A stretch of 64,000 nt of DNA from Casuarius casuarius (taxonomy: Eukaryota; Chordata; Aves; Casuariiformes; Casuariidae), in the NCBI GenBank assembly GCA_003342895.1, contig PTFA01000111.1, positions 1,586,199-1,650,198 on the forward strand, in the 5' to 3' direction. How positions within the stretch are numbered: position 1 is the first letter of the stretch; each line of letters begins with the position of its first letter. The position numbers and the translations under genes were made by a program. The notes beneath the pieces were generated by a model. It made no database searches, was not told the DNA's origin, and worked only from the letters and a program-made list of their open reading frames with translations. This document shows, one piece after another, positions 49,046-62,507 of the stretch.

Positions 49046-52000
49046 TCCCCTTTATTCCACCATTTCTTCCAGTAGGGCTGAGTTCCATCTGAATATTAAA
49101 GAAAGAAGTAGAATGAAAACAGCAGGGAGCAAGCAGCAGCTTCTTTCTGTTCCACTGCCAATTTTAGTAGCAGCTGTGTTAGATGTTACTTTATTCTTCC
49201 CACCTACTACATCATGATCCAGAAACAGGCAGCATCAAGATCAGCAGAGGGCATAAAGAATTTACTAACAACAGAGACAAAAGCCTTTATCACTCCTTCA
49301 ATTCCACCATCTCCTCCAGAAGAAGTAGCACCTGAGAAAGAGAGTAGATATATATTTCTCTTCCTGTGGTTTTATTTTCCTTTTTTCTCCTCTCTTTTTC
49401 CTTCCAAAGACTAGCGTTGAAGCAGTTTCTCAGCCATTTGAAGAAGTAAAATAATGTTGAACATATGAAATGTCATAAAGGGAGTGTTCATAGAGGGCTA
49501 CAGGAAAATTATCACTATAAAAAAAAAATCACTACAAATTATAACAAAAAGAGTAAGTGCCAGGTAAGAGTGAAAAGCCAAAGGGTGACTAATATACAGC
49601 ACCTGAAAAATAAGACAATAATAATTATGAAACTTCATTTAGAAAAGTAGTTTCAATGTCCTTTTATGAGGATTCCAAGACCCCTCCTCTGTGATTAGAC
49701 CTTGTTATCTGAAGCAATTTGACAGAAAAAAGAATAGTTTGCAAACATAAGAATTTCAGGATTAGGATAACCACTCTAATAATAGATCTGTGTGAAATGC
49801 CTAGTACTCAGCTAAGTGGCTTAGCAAAAACCCTGTGAAAGTGGCAGTGATGGCCTAGTGGCAGAGAGATACATGTGAAAAACATACAAAATAAAAGCTT
49901 TTTTTCTTTTCTCATCCTGGAAAAAGAGGGAAGCGTTCCTTGCTTTCTGAAATGGTCAGAGAAAGAAAAAAAAAAGGAAAAAGAGGATTGGAGGATAGAA
50001 TTGTAGGATAGGAAAGTATTTTCTAGAAAAGACAATGCGGAAAAGTCTCTATCAAATTTCTGTCCTTTTGGAAAATATCTATGAACAGAAGGATTTGTCA
50101 CATGGTTAAAGTAATTTTATGTGACTAAAGCTGAAGCAATGCATTTTGATGGAGGCAGCAAAAGGTCTTCTCTGGGCTTATTCCAACAGCACATGCCTCC
50201 CAGTTGCTGCCTCTTCTGGCTCCCTGCCCCTGGCCTCCAGTTCAGCATGCTCAATGACAGAAGCTGCAATAGCAACAGCAGCTGGAGGGCCTGAAAGGTG
50301 GCTATGGCATTTCATTTGCACTGTGTTGCTTTCTTACAAAGACCTTCTTAGTCACCTTTCTCCTTTGAGGGACTCCAATTTAAGCTAAAGCAACTCCAGG
50401 ATATTTGGTAGCTCTTTCTGCTGTCAAGAGATAATCAAGTGTAGTCCAATGACCCTGCACATCTTTGTCATCATGTTTAGGAGAGGCTTGTGTTACTACA
50501 AAACCCTGGCCCCTGTCATATGTGAGCAGGTGTCTGTCTCAGGTTGTTATGAAGTATAATGTGTTGGAAAGGTTAAGTCATTGTTAAACTGGGATTTGTG
50601 AACATGCTAAAAATAGAAGAATACTGTTAAAATTATACCTCTTCCACAGACTTTTGAGATTTAGCTTCTGCATCTTGTGTATTGAAGGCAGCTGCTCTGA
50701 ACTACGTTTCCTCAGATAGGTTAATAAACACCTTATTTACGGCTCACAAAAGAAAGCGGATGTCTACACACATTAAGATGCATCTGTCCATATTATTACA
50801 GTGCTTGAGAAACCTCATGATGAAAGCTGCTTTTGACCTGCCCAGGTATGTGAACACAAATTCACAGCAATTCAGCATTGCTGATTATGATCTTTTCAAA
50901 ATTCTTATGATTCTCTTACCACAAATTTTTAAGCACAGAGATGGCAACGTAGGGAAAGTTCTGTTTCTTTTACTTTGCCAGCCTGTGTGTGCTGTATTTC
51001 CGAAGTTTCTCTGGAAACCTGATGAAAAGAAAAAAAAGGAAAGAGAAAATGTGAAAATAAGACAAAAAGCACCTCCCCAATGTGAAAATAAAGGAAAACA
51101 AATACATATCATACTCATGTAACAAGACAGTCTCAAGAAAACACTCAAATGTTATGGAATTAATGATAACACTGAGATACCACAACAGAACAGCTAGAGG
51201 CAGGATGAGCAGGAAGCCTATAATGCTATCAATTACTTGAACTATTTCTGCTAGAAACTTCAATATACTGATTTTGAAAGCTCAAGAACATTTCTGTATC
51301 TATGGATAAATAACTATGTTAATCAGTTATAGGTAATTAATTATTTAAAACTATGCAATTAGAGCCAAGGACAGTATCCTTGATTGTTTATTTCCTAGCT
51401 ATACTGGGGAAGGCTTCCGTGTACCTATTTTATTTTTTACTGCCAGCAAAAAGCCTTCTCTTGACAGAATGGTGTTTTGAACAAAAGATTCCATTTGTTT
51501 GATTGTCTTTATTTTCAATTAAAAGCAAGTCATACAAACATCTTAAAAAAAAAAAAATTGAGAAATGAGTAAATGAAGACTGGAAAATGCATACACTTGA
51601 ATATATATTCAGAATTTGGTTGATTTGAACAAATAATTTAAGTGTAGGTGGGCGAAGAGTTATCTTTTATCTTTTTTTTACCTATCCTAGCTCTTCTTTA
51701 GGGAGAATTCTAATCAGGCCAATTCTGGCCTACAAGTGGCATGGATATGCTGCCAGCTGGCAATGATCTAATCTAGTCTGATCACAGGAACCCACGAATT
51801 GCAAACATCAGAACTACCTAGCCAAGTGCCTTATTTCACTTGTTCTTTTCCACCCTCTGCCTAGAACCAGGTATCTAACATAGCTGGACCACGGGCCAGC
51901 CCATGGCAAAGATNCATCCTAACCTTCTGCCAATCTGAGGAACTACAGCCCAAACACTGCTTTTGACACATAAACAATGTCTTAGTTGTGTAGAGATTCA

Positions 52001-54384
52001 AAGAACTTAAAAAAGAAATACCTCAATACTGCTTAGAAAATATTAGTGTGATCTGATGGGGCACAATAATTCATACACTTTGCAGGATTTCTCAGTTTTA
52101 CATTCAGGTAATCCCAATATTTACTACCATTTATTTAAACCAGACAAAATCAGCTGTGTATATTTGTATATTTATTCTTTTTCCATAAAATTTTCATATT
52201 TTTCATCATTCTGACATAGTGGTTATTTATTAAAGGCCATTTCCCTTACACAAAATATCATAGTTCATAGAATGAGAGTGCTTAAGGTGTTCCTGATGTG
52301 TGCCAGATGCTACAAAACCTCGATGATGCTGTGAACATTTTCAAGATTATTTCTTCCAGACAGTGGCAGATGTCTATCTTAATAACCTTCCAAGATTTCT
52401 GCTAAGCCCCAAGTGCCTTCTTAATAAGGCCACTTATACAAAACCTCAGCAGTCACTTTGGTGTTTCAGCTTGGGGTGGATGAAACCTTATAGGCAAATC
52501 CACATTTTTACTATCATTGGCTTTCTTTCTTTGGCACCATTATCACTAAAAGAAAATGTCTGAACTGTTTCCACCTCCCAGACTGGAACAGTCTGTTTCA
52601 AAAACAAAGCTAGCTCAACACCACAGGATTCACTTAGCAGAAGCAGAATGTCTAATGTGGATCTCTGCCTGCCTCAAGCAACTCAATTTAACCTCACTAT
52701 TTACATTTAATGGGCAGTATTGCAAGGAATATCCTTTCAAGAGAAACATTACAGTGCTGAAATTAGAGAAATCGAAATACATTTTAAAAATACTTTTTTT
52801 TTTAATACAGACGCAACTGAAGATTTTCACAGAATGCATGTTATAGGTAATATTTATGTATGTTGAGAAGAAGAGAAGTTTTTAAAATGCCACTCTGTTT
52901 TACAACATATATATGGTATAAGGTAAACTATTTTATTTTCATGTTTAAATTTTGACATTGATCTGGTTCTCTCTATGCAGCAATTGTTGCAGCTATACTT
53001 TTTAATTTACAGCAGCCTTTAAATATAGCTTACCTGAAATGACCATCAGAAATAAAGGTATCCTTAAAAGAAAGAACCTGTGCTGTTTTGGAAGATACCA
53101 TCTCAAGATAATATTTATGTACTGACCTATGGTTAAGGTTTAGAATTGAAAACTGTGTTTTAGGTTTGTTAATTCATTTCCCTCCAGTGGTACTTGTAGG
53201 TTGATGCGAGTTCTGTCACCACTTTGTCGGGCTCTGAAGGTCTGATAACTTCTAAATGTTTCCCCCTGTGGGACTCAGGATTTGGTAGGAAATCTTCAGA
53301 AAAGCTAAATCACAGGGTAAGAATTTCTCCTTTCCTAAGTGACTTCAGTATCTCTATTTCATCTTCCTGCTCAGCAGGACCATTGTGAAAGCCTATTATT
53401 CTTTTTGTGAAAACACATTCCATCTCACTGTGTGTGCTCAACCTGAACTGCTCTTTTACCTTTTTATTTTACTTTTTTATTATCCATTTCACTGTCACCT
53501 ATGCAGTGCAAAAAATAATCATCCATTCTAACATTACCTATNTTCTTTAAGCATTTTATGTTTCTGTTAAAGCATAGCATCTTACATTTTGTACCTCAGG
53601 CAGTACTGATAAAGATTGTGTAGAGCTTCTAATTTGAGATTACCCTTGACACCTTGAAGAATTATAGAAAAAGAAAGTGTTCTACGTCTACAAATTATGA
53701 AGGGGATCTATTCATCAGCTTATTTTCTGGGTGAAAGTGTAGTTGTTTGTTTTTCCTTGTTAATTTTCCTTTAGGATCAAAATTTTGTGTCATCTCCACT
53801 TATCCTATGCATCCACATGTATTTTCTCAGGGTCACTGACAGCTTAAATTGTCCAAGTTTCCACTGTCCAATCCACCCTTATCATCCCACCCTTTTAATT
53901 GTTCTGCTTTAACTGTTCATGGTGCAGTGCTATAGTCTAAATCAGGGAACTGAGAGGATGGGGCGTGTGTGTGTGGAAAAAACCTGCTGGGTTATTTTTG
54001 CCTAGATTAATTCCCTGATTTGCTTCATATCATCACCTCACAAAGTGTTCTACAAACACCGCAAAGAGGAATAACATCACAATGTGAGAACCAAATTGAA
54101 CCTAACCAAACCAAACCAAACCACAGATGTAAGAACAGATACAAGGAGAGGAAACAGAATGAATATCATAAACCAATGCATTTTTTTTAAGATTCATGAT
54201 ACCATGAAATGTAGGGTTTACCCTAGTTTACTTGGTGAAAGTCACCTAAGAGATCAGCGTCCTTCAAGGCCTTTAAATAGTTCAGGACCTCCTGGATAGC
54301 TGCTGATTTAATTAAGTGAATTTATAATTCCTCTGCTATACATTATTTGGACTTCACTTTTGCCAAGCACTAATGGATTTATTA

Positions 54385-54400
54385 AAAAAAAAAAAAAAAG
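54385..54400. repeat. Poly(A) run
   Basis: About 16 A residues after GGATTTATT. No good AATAAA is placed upstream on the plus strand, so I do not call it a retroposon tail. Confidence 0.85.
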
Positions 54401-57317
54401 TAGATGCTGTATGTCAGTTAATTTTTTAATCTCTTGCTATAAACAACGATTATATAGTCCATACAATCAACGGAGTCTGGAAAACAGCTCATGTCTTTCA
54501 TAAGAAGGCATGTAGGGCTCAATTCATTTGACAAAGATGAACATCTAATGAAATTTGAGAGACGTTAGGAAATCTGCCAACAAGATCAAGTCTGAGGAAA
54601 CTTAGAAAAAGAAATGTTTATACTGCAAATTTGAATGGGGCGAAAGCCTTTGTTAGTTTTAGGTGTTTAGCATAGTCATGATGTAGTGCATGTTTCTAAG
54701 GATCTTTAAACATACAACTTTGGGAACTTAGACCTAAAAACTTAGATATCTGCTAGAATCCCAGGAGCTTAACAGTGCTTTTGAAGCTCCAAATGTTGAA
54801 AAAAGACACTGAAAATGATAGCTAGATGCTTTAATGCCACCTAAATATCTCTGTGGACCAAAGCATTCTTTCTCATTATATCTAAACTTAGAAATTCTGT
54901 ACAGACTCTGATCAAAAAAGCTGAACCTACTAAAATGATTGATGTAGGGGATGGCAGATAAGTAACAAAAGCTACTTTATAGATCACACTGAAGTAATAA
55001 AAGAGTAACTGAACAAGATGAAAAATAGCATCACTATTGAAGAATATAATATGCATCAATTGAATGAAAATAGAAATTTGTTTTCAGTTCTCATCTAAGT
55101 CTGGGAGTAGGAAAAAAGCTATCTTTTTAAAAAAGAAAGGCTTTTCATTGCACTGGTGAGTAACTGTCATTGTTAATATTTGCTTAAAATTTTAGAAAAA
55201 AATTAACCTCATAAACGACTTGATGAAATGTACCTGTTATGTGATATATGATTCATAAGTCAAAACCTGTTGATGCATTAGAATTCAATGCAAATAAGAA
55301 AATTAAAACAGTGCATTTCTGGTCAATATATTTTATAAATGATTTATTATGTGCTTTACTTTTTGTCTCTATATATTGCTTAATATCAACTTACAGAACC
55401 TGCTTATCATCACATATTTAAGACAAAATGAGCACATATGAAATCTAGCTAATAAAACAGCAAGTAAGATATTTTATATTTTTAAAAAGTACTGCACACA
55501 ATTTCTGTTAACTCTATATAGCACATTAAATAATTCTAAATGCTACAACATACTATTTATATTAATAAAAGCTATGCAAATTTAGAGAGTGCCTAGGAGC
55601 CAAGCAAGAATGTGTAGATGGTATAGGAGTCAGTTCTCACCACGAGCTACTTACAAACCAAATAGCTGAGGCAAAACAAGAGGTCAGGCAACCAGACACA
55701 ACTGAACGTCACACAATATCATGTTATTTTTCTGAATCTTTTGTTATTTTTATGGTTTAATTAGGAAGAAAGGAACTAAATATTAGAAAAGAAAAAGAGA
55801 AAGTGAGTGACAACAAATGGAGACAGAAAATGGGAAGAAAACTGTTGATGAGGAAGGGATATTAAGGATAAATTCAAAACTGTTAAAGAATATAGTACTA
55901 AAACAGACTAATGGAGCAAGAATGGCATTTTCTATCATTTGGGAAATTAATCATATCAGGATGCATCACATTAACTGTGGGTCCATTTACTGAGCTGACT
56001 TGCATCCTTTGCCAACACTGCCACTTTTTGATTCGGTGTTCATCCTCAGATTGAGACATGTAAATTTACATTTACAACACAGATGCCTGTATATCATGGT
56101 GCTATTCAGCTGACTAATAGCTGATGTCTGGTGACATTTCGAACGCTCAAGATTATCTGAGTTTTCAAAATGTGACAGATAAGATGCACAACTTACCAGC
56201 TAAGTTTTTGATTACTCATAAATATCCTATGTAACTTGCTTTTTACTATGAATTTAATTGTATCAGTCATTTCATTGTATGGGGTGAATTCACTAGATAG
56301 GTTGAACAGGAGTCAAACATTTTGACTTTGCCTCCATTACCAAGATATAATGCACTAAATTTTAGATGCCTTAATTTAGCCATAATCTTTTGTCAGTAAA
56401 TAATGAACAGTTGAATTAAATGAAAACTTATTTTTTAAGTTATTATGGAGGAAATGTCCTTGATGATATAAAGAAATAAAGCAAAACTTCTTTTATCATC
56501 ATTTAGTTAATCAAAACATATTACAATCTGCCCAAACTTTTTTTCTGCCTGGCCAGCAAAGTTTTAACAATAAATTCTGAATTAAGTTACATATTCTTAC
56601 CTGTTAGGTAATCTTGGCTTTTCTGAAGCCTATTTCAGTTTATACTTTTATAAATGCATTATAATGTATTCTAATAAAAACTATACTGATCCACTGACAA
56701 CAGATCTTCTTGTTTGTTCATTTGTTTTTAAATCAGCCTCCATTAATACAGTGACCAACCACCGTGGATTTAATTGTGTGAGTAGCATGATAAAGCACTG
56801 AGATATTTGTTCCCATAAATTCCATGATCAGAGGGAGAGTTACATAACTTACAGTCTCAGTAAAGACTGCTTAGTTCAAAAAGTGAGGAACTTTTAAAAG
56901 AAAATCTTAACATAAAAAAACACTTATCTTTTAATTTATTTAAAAAACAAGCAGAAAACAACTAAAATCCTATCATTAACAATAGAAATGTCAATTACTA
57001 ACATAAAATTAGCCTGGTTACACTTTATTGTAATTAGTATAATGACATATGCTATTACAGTTGACAAACAAGCTTCCTCAACATCCTCTAAAATCTGTTA
57101 TCTCCAATGACTTCCTAAAAGATTACAAGGAATAGTAGTGAAACACATTTCTAATAGCTCAGATCACTGCTTTATACTTCTCTTCTTCACTTAGTAATAT
57201 TCTAAATAGTTGATTCGATATCAGAAATACAGACTGATTTAAAGTGTTTAAACACTGGTTTCTATTGTACACAGAAATAAAGTTGAGGACTGCTACAAAT
57301 GTAGCTTTGCTTTTGAA

Positions 57318-57365
57318 AAATCTGCTGACATTGAGGTTAATGGGATTTCTTGACTAAGACCAGGA
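57318..57365 (+). repeat. Possible ancient sauropsid repeat relic
   Basis: TCTGCTGACATTGAGGTTAATGGGATTTCTTGACTAAGACCAGG resembles the CACTGACTTCAATGGGACTTTTGCCTGAGTAAGGAC motif common in old repeats of turtles, crocodilians and birds. Weak, from memory of the motif. Confidence 0.35.
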
Positions 57366-58329
57366 AACAAAGCTTGACAAAAGTAGACAGATTGCAGAAT
57401 CACATCTAAATGTTATGTATCTCAGAGGTTTTCAATGACAGGATAGGGACATGGTAATGTATTCATGAACAGTACTTAACATATAGTTTAATACTGAACA
57501 AGCCAATAGAAGGCATTGCAGTCTCATTTAATTCTTTACTGCTGAAATCTGAAACAATTTTGCATATATTTAAAAACTTATTTTGTTTTGCTTTGTTTTC
57601 CCCTGTGTATTTAACAACACAGTAAGAATCCAGGCAATTTTTATGACCCTTCTTATATTATTTGGTAGACCTATGAGTAATGCATAGTTATAGTTTCTTA
57701 GGAATGCTTGAGCGTATGATTTTATTTGGTGATAACCATGCACTAGAATGCAAAGCTTATACCATCTTTCTGATATGCCTGGTGCTTCCTAACTTTTCCT
57801 CAGTTGACTATCATAAGATAGCAAGCAACTGGCCCTGGCTGCCACGTTCTTTTCATGTAGCACTGTTCTCATATTTTAGCTCTTCGGTTTACTGTAGATG
57901 TTTTCTATAAATTCACTGAATAGAGGGAAAACCAGATTTTTTGCTTATGAAAAATATTTTAGATGCATAGCATATCTGTGGATTATTACCAAATAGAAGA
58001 AAACAATTTTTGCCTTGAGGGTACGATGGAAGAGAAATAGAGGTGCAGGTGCATAAATACAGTTGTCTACTGCCATTTTAGATGATGGAAAGCATCCAAG
58101 AGCTGCATAGGGCTGGCAGAGGTGACGCAGGAACTATGGGAGACCTGCACCTCTCTGGGGTGGCAACTCAAGGTCAGGCAGGATGGATACCCAAGAGTGT
58201 CTAAAGTGTCATTAAACCCCTCTCTGCTTGCACCTAAATTGCTCTCCTGGAGTGTTTACCAGTGGCTGGGAGGCAGTTGGTTTCTTCTTTCATTTGAACT
58301 GTGCAAATGTTAAAGGTGACTTGAAAAAA

Positions 58330-58700
58330 TGATGGGAGCATTACATTTCTGCTTCCCTTTTCATGAGCCTTTGACAGAAGCTAGCTGTAAGCAGGTATAA
58401 ATGAGTTTTTAATGCTCCAGTTGGCAACACCTGACCCTTCAGATGGTTGTATAATATTCTTTCAAATAATCTCCGTAGGGTTATCATTTGAAAGGGAGGT
58501 TTGCCATGGCCTGATAGCAACCTGTAATTTATGAATTGCTCTGAACAGGATTTTCAAGGAAATTGGATATCATTAAGAAGCAGCTGTTTTTACCAGGTCT
58601 GACCTAGGTCAGGGTGGCTTCAGAGTGTTAATGATTATGTTTGCCTCTCATAAGCAAATTGCTTGTGAATGACTTTATGAAGCAGAATTGCTTTAAAATA
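58330..58700. promoter_or_regulatory. Candidate conserved non-coding element
   Basis: Repeat-free section with a dense set of transcription-factor-like sites: E-box CAGCTG (58581-58586), the perfect 12-bp palindrome TGACCTAGGTCA (58600-58611; two nuclear-receptor half-sites as an everted repeat), TTAATGATTATG and CATAAGCAAATTGCTTG. Balanced base composition and absence of slippage repeats are typical of constrained DNA, but this is inference without alignment. Confidence 0.3.
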
Positions 58701-59225
58701 GAGACTGGCGATAGTGTGCTGCAAGTTGTTAGCATGTGTGCTGACCACAAAAACTATAGAAGGTGTTTAATATAAATCCTGTATGAAAAAAAGATAAAGC
58801 TATAAAAAAAAAAACTTGTTATGTTTTATATGCAATTTATGGGGAAAGATAGACTGTCAGTAATTGTCAGACTACTTTTGAGTGTTGGACTATTTTACAA
58901 TCCACTCTCTAAATACAGAAATTAATGTAGATTATAGAAATGAAAAATACAGATGACATAGTGGAAATCTTTATTTTCTGATGTGTTGATGATCTGGTCT
59001 GATGCAGTTTTCAAAAAGAAATATAGTACAGATTTTTTTTTTCAGCATTTCAAAGCTTTCATTGCATAAAATATATTTTTTTCCAATATGTAATTTTTAG
59101 TAGACACAACTTTTATGTATAGAAGTTCTAGATTTATGAAAAACAAATGGAAATATTTTGGTTTAATAATTTTAATTGTTTAAACTCTGGAAGTGTACCT
59201 TCTGATTTTTTTTAATATGAGATAT

Positions 59226-59261
59226 ATGTGTGTGTGTGTGTGTGTGAATATGTGTGTGTAG
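59226..59261. repeat. (TG)n microsatellite
   Basis: A run of about ten TG units, an interruption GAATA and five more. Likely polymorphic. Confidence 0.95.
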
Positions 59262-59317
59262 TCAGACATATTACACATCTTCAGATCTGAGAAAGAGCTA
59301 AAAGATTTACTGGATAG

Positions 59318-59347
59318 TCTTTATAAACATAATCTTTATAACCATAA
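59318..59347. repeat. 15-bp tandem duplication
   Basis: TCTTTATAAACATAA followed by TCTTTATAACCATAA, one mismatch. Confidence 0.85.
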
Positions 59348-60504
59348 TCTCATGTAACAAAACACCACAGTACCAGGTAGTTTGGGACATGACTGTGGAA
59401 TGTGACATTTCTTGCAAAATAATATTTTGCAAATATATTGCAATATTCTTGCAAATATCTTTTATACTGAAAGATATTAATGGATGTTATTCTTCATATA
59501 ACACAATTTTGGTGCTCTCCCCTCCCCCCNTCTTTTTTTTCTTTCCTCAGCATTAGGGCATTGAACTCTAATTCAGCCTTCTGAACATCCAATTTATCTA
59601 TCATAACCTAAGCATTACTTCTTTCTATTTCAGAACGATGCCTAAACTCCTCTAATCAGTGTCATCTGGCTTAAGAATCTTGATAGTTCNTGCGTATACT
59701 ACCGGACATATATTAGAAACAGTTTGTAGAAATCAGATTGTAATCTCCTAATCTTCAAGTCATTGCTAATTTTATGAGATAGGTTCAAATGGGTAAACTT
59801 GAGATCGCTAGGTGGGTCTCAGTATGGACAGTGGATTTCCATGCAGGCACAATGTTCTGCAGGATTATGATTTCTTCATTTGATTCTAAATTCTTAAACN
59901 GCCATGCAGTTCTTCATGAATGTGTCTTTGAATTAAGCCTTTGAAACCATAAAATGCCCACAGGGTGCTGTGAAAATGCTATATTAATGTATTTTGTTTT
60001 GTATAGTAATACTATAGCTTGGGGCTAAGGCTGGGATTCTAGTTTCAGCTGCAGATTTTCTGGCATTTTCACTCTAAGTCAGATTCTAAATTCAACTAAA
60101 ACAAAACTGTTGCTTTAATTTAATCTGTTTTCTATTCTCTTGTCTCATGAGAATAAATGCAGCTTTATGTAGTATAGCCACTGGCAAATTCCAGTTCCAG
60201 GGAAATATATGTAATTGTCTGTTATCTATTCTGGGCCAGATTCTTATGTAGCTGCAGTGATTACCATGCTTTCCACCAATTACTACTGAAACCTGATACC
60301 ACATACAAAGTGAAATGTTACTCATCGCAAGCAATAGGATCAAAATTCATCTTAAATGCAATGACTGAACAAATAGTTTCATTTTCTTCAAGCTTTTACT
60401 AATAAACATAGGTCTAAGTTCTATTATGTTATATATTGCCGGAGCTGATCTACCTACAGTTGTTGTTAATTCAACATGTGTGCAAAGATTAACATAAAGG
60501 CTCT

Positions 60505-60567
60505 ATCTAATCCAAAGCTCTTTGAAATCAAAGAGAGTATTTTCATCGGGCCTCCAAATGGTTTTGG
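60505..60567. repeat. Possible ancient palindromic repeat relic
   Basis: ATCCAAAGCTCTTTGAAATCAAAGAGAGT followed by GGGCCTCCAAATGGTTTTGG resembles an old palindromic amniote repeat whose two halves read CAAAGCCCATTGAAGTCAATGGGAGT and ACTTCAATGGGCTTTGG. Internal self-complementarity (CTCTTTGAAATCAAAGAG) is directly visible. The family identity is from memory. Confidence 0.4.
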
Positions 60568-62436
60568 CTGACACCTAGTCTGCAGGATTTAACACAAACT
60601 CGTGCTCAATTAAACTTTACTGTCTAAACCTCGTCGCATTATTTTTATTATGTGTTCTTTCCTTCTCTTACCTTATCAGCTTCAACCACAGTTATATATG
60701 ATTACGCCTTCTGTCTCTGCTGAGGTATGCAGTGCTCTATTTGCTATTATTGTTGTCATTTCTGAATAAATACTCAAGCTAACTCTTTCAAACAGCTTCT
60801 TTGATTATTATGCTCCTGCTCACAGAACACTTGTCATAAGAGTCAAAAGGACTCTTTCTGTGAAATGCATGCAGTCGACAGAGTCATGTGTAAACTTGGC
60901 TGCTTATCTTATAAAGAGCAGTTCTCTTGTCCACACTTCCAACAATTAGGAGGCAGTGCTTCACACTCATTGCTTTCTCTTCACTTACCGAGATATCTAG
61001 CCAAAGGCTTTTGGTGGTTATAAAAGCATTTTTCCTCTCATGTAGAAAAAAAAATGTTATTTTGTTCTTTTCTGTAGTTTTCTACTACTACTTTACAGCA
61101 ACTTGAAAGATAGATGGGTATTTTAAATATTTTGTTTCTTTTTTACTTCTGCTTCTGTAGGACTTCAATACGTTTTAAGAACTGACTGCCTGAAACTTAT
61201 TTTTCAAAATGGTAGGCATGTGTGAGCAATGGGTTCTAAAGATATAGGGCAGACAGAATGTAAAAGTCTCTGCTTTTGTGCTTTCCTAAAGAACAGTCTA
61301 GCCTTCTCAAGTATCATTTATCTCACGAAGAGCTCCTGCAATGTTAGCCTGACATCACAAATGCACTTTGATTTTATTTTTCTTTTATTTTTAAAATTGT
61401 AGTCTTTCCACCAATTTAATCTAAAATAATTTATCACTGAAGACACTATTTTTTGAACAATTTCAGTTTTTCTAAAGCTTGCATATTTTTACACTTTCCA
61501 TGTTATTTCCTATACTACTGAAGTGGTTCACATTCCAATCAGAATATCAGAACATCAGAAAGTTTTCTCCAGAAAGTAATAATCGCACTCTTTTACTGTG
61601 TCCATATCTTTTTTTAAAGGTACTTGAACAGGAATTGCTAGAAATGTAAGAAAACGTATTGTTGGTGAATGTCTAGTTCAAATAATTAATTGAAAATTAA
61701 TTATGTTCACTGGGAATCACTTCACTAAGATCCAAACCCTATGACGTTTAGGTATAGAAGGTATAAGATATTTCACCTAAATATTTTAATTCTGAAATCA
61801 ATTCAATGGTTTCTTAAGGTGAAAAAGAGAAATAGTGCTTAGACGTTCAAAGTATAGAACAGGTTTTAACAATAAATATCAGGACATACAAAATTTTGTC
61901 GGTCTTATTACTCTCTTACTATTTCTGAATATTTATATTTTTATATATAGTATGAAGATTTAATATCACACAGAGTTCTAAACCTGGGTTTCTGAAGACA
62001 GGTTATTTGATATGCTGACTGTTACTTTCACATAACTCCATACATCCAGAATGTAATGCATAAAGTAGTTAGTTATTATTATTATTAATTGTGTAGAATT
62101 TACTCTTTTGCTGAGTCATTGGTCAAGATACCTTTTCAACACCTTTATTGTAGAGATGCAAGGCTTTCAACGAAAAAAGTGCTCAGTGCCTTTGTGATCA
62201 AATAGGAGCTTTCTGCTTCCTGAGCCAATTTTTCCATCTGCTTGGACCTTGAATTAATTCAAAATCCTTTGTTTATGAAAGCACAAGCTATTGGAAGGGA
62301 GGCATTGCCACATATTAATCATTACGACTTCACTGAAAAATCAAGTAGGAGGAAAAAGTAGGCTGGAATGGCAGAAATTCTTCTTCATCATCATCATTGT
62401 TGTTAATATTTTATAAAATAAAACAGATCCCTATGA

Positions 62437-62507
62437 GCTGTAAAAGTGCTGCAAACATACAGCAAAAGTGCTGTAAAAGTACAGCAAAAAAGCTGTAAAA
62501 GGTGCAG
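62437..62507. repeat. Degenerate tandem repeat, GCTGTAAAAGTGCAGCAAAA-like
   Basis: Three imperfect units of about 22-24 bp built from GCTGTAAAAG and CAGCAAAA blocks. Because GCTG and CAGC alternate, the array also has inverted-repeat potential. Confidence 0.8.

Noticed and set aside
50682..51122. 146-codon plus-strand open frame
   Set aside because: No family motif, and its lysine-rich end reflects a local A-rich tract. Treated as chance.
51546..51558. Poly(A) run with an upstream ATTAAA as a second retrocopy tail
   Set aside because: Short run, weak variant signal and no recognisable body or target duplication.
2056..59900. About 28 isolated single Ns, several clustered at 43.5-48.8 kb
   Set aside because: Best explained as ambiguous base calls in the assembly, not biology, though some fall inside repeats where collapse is possible.
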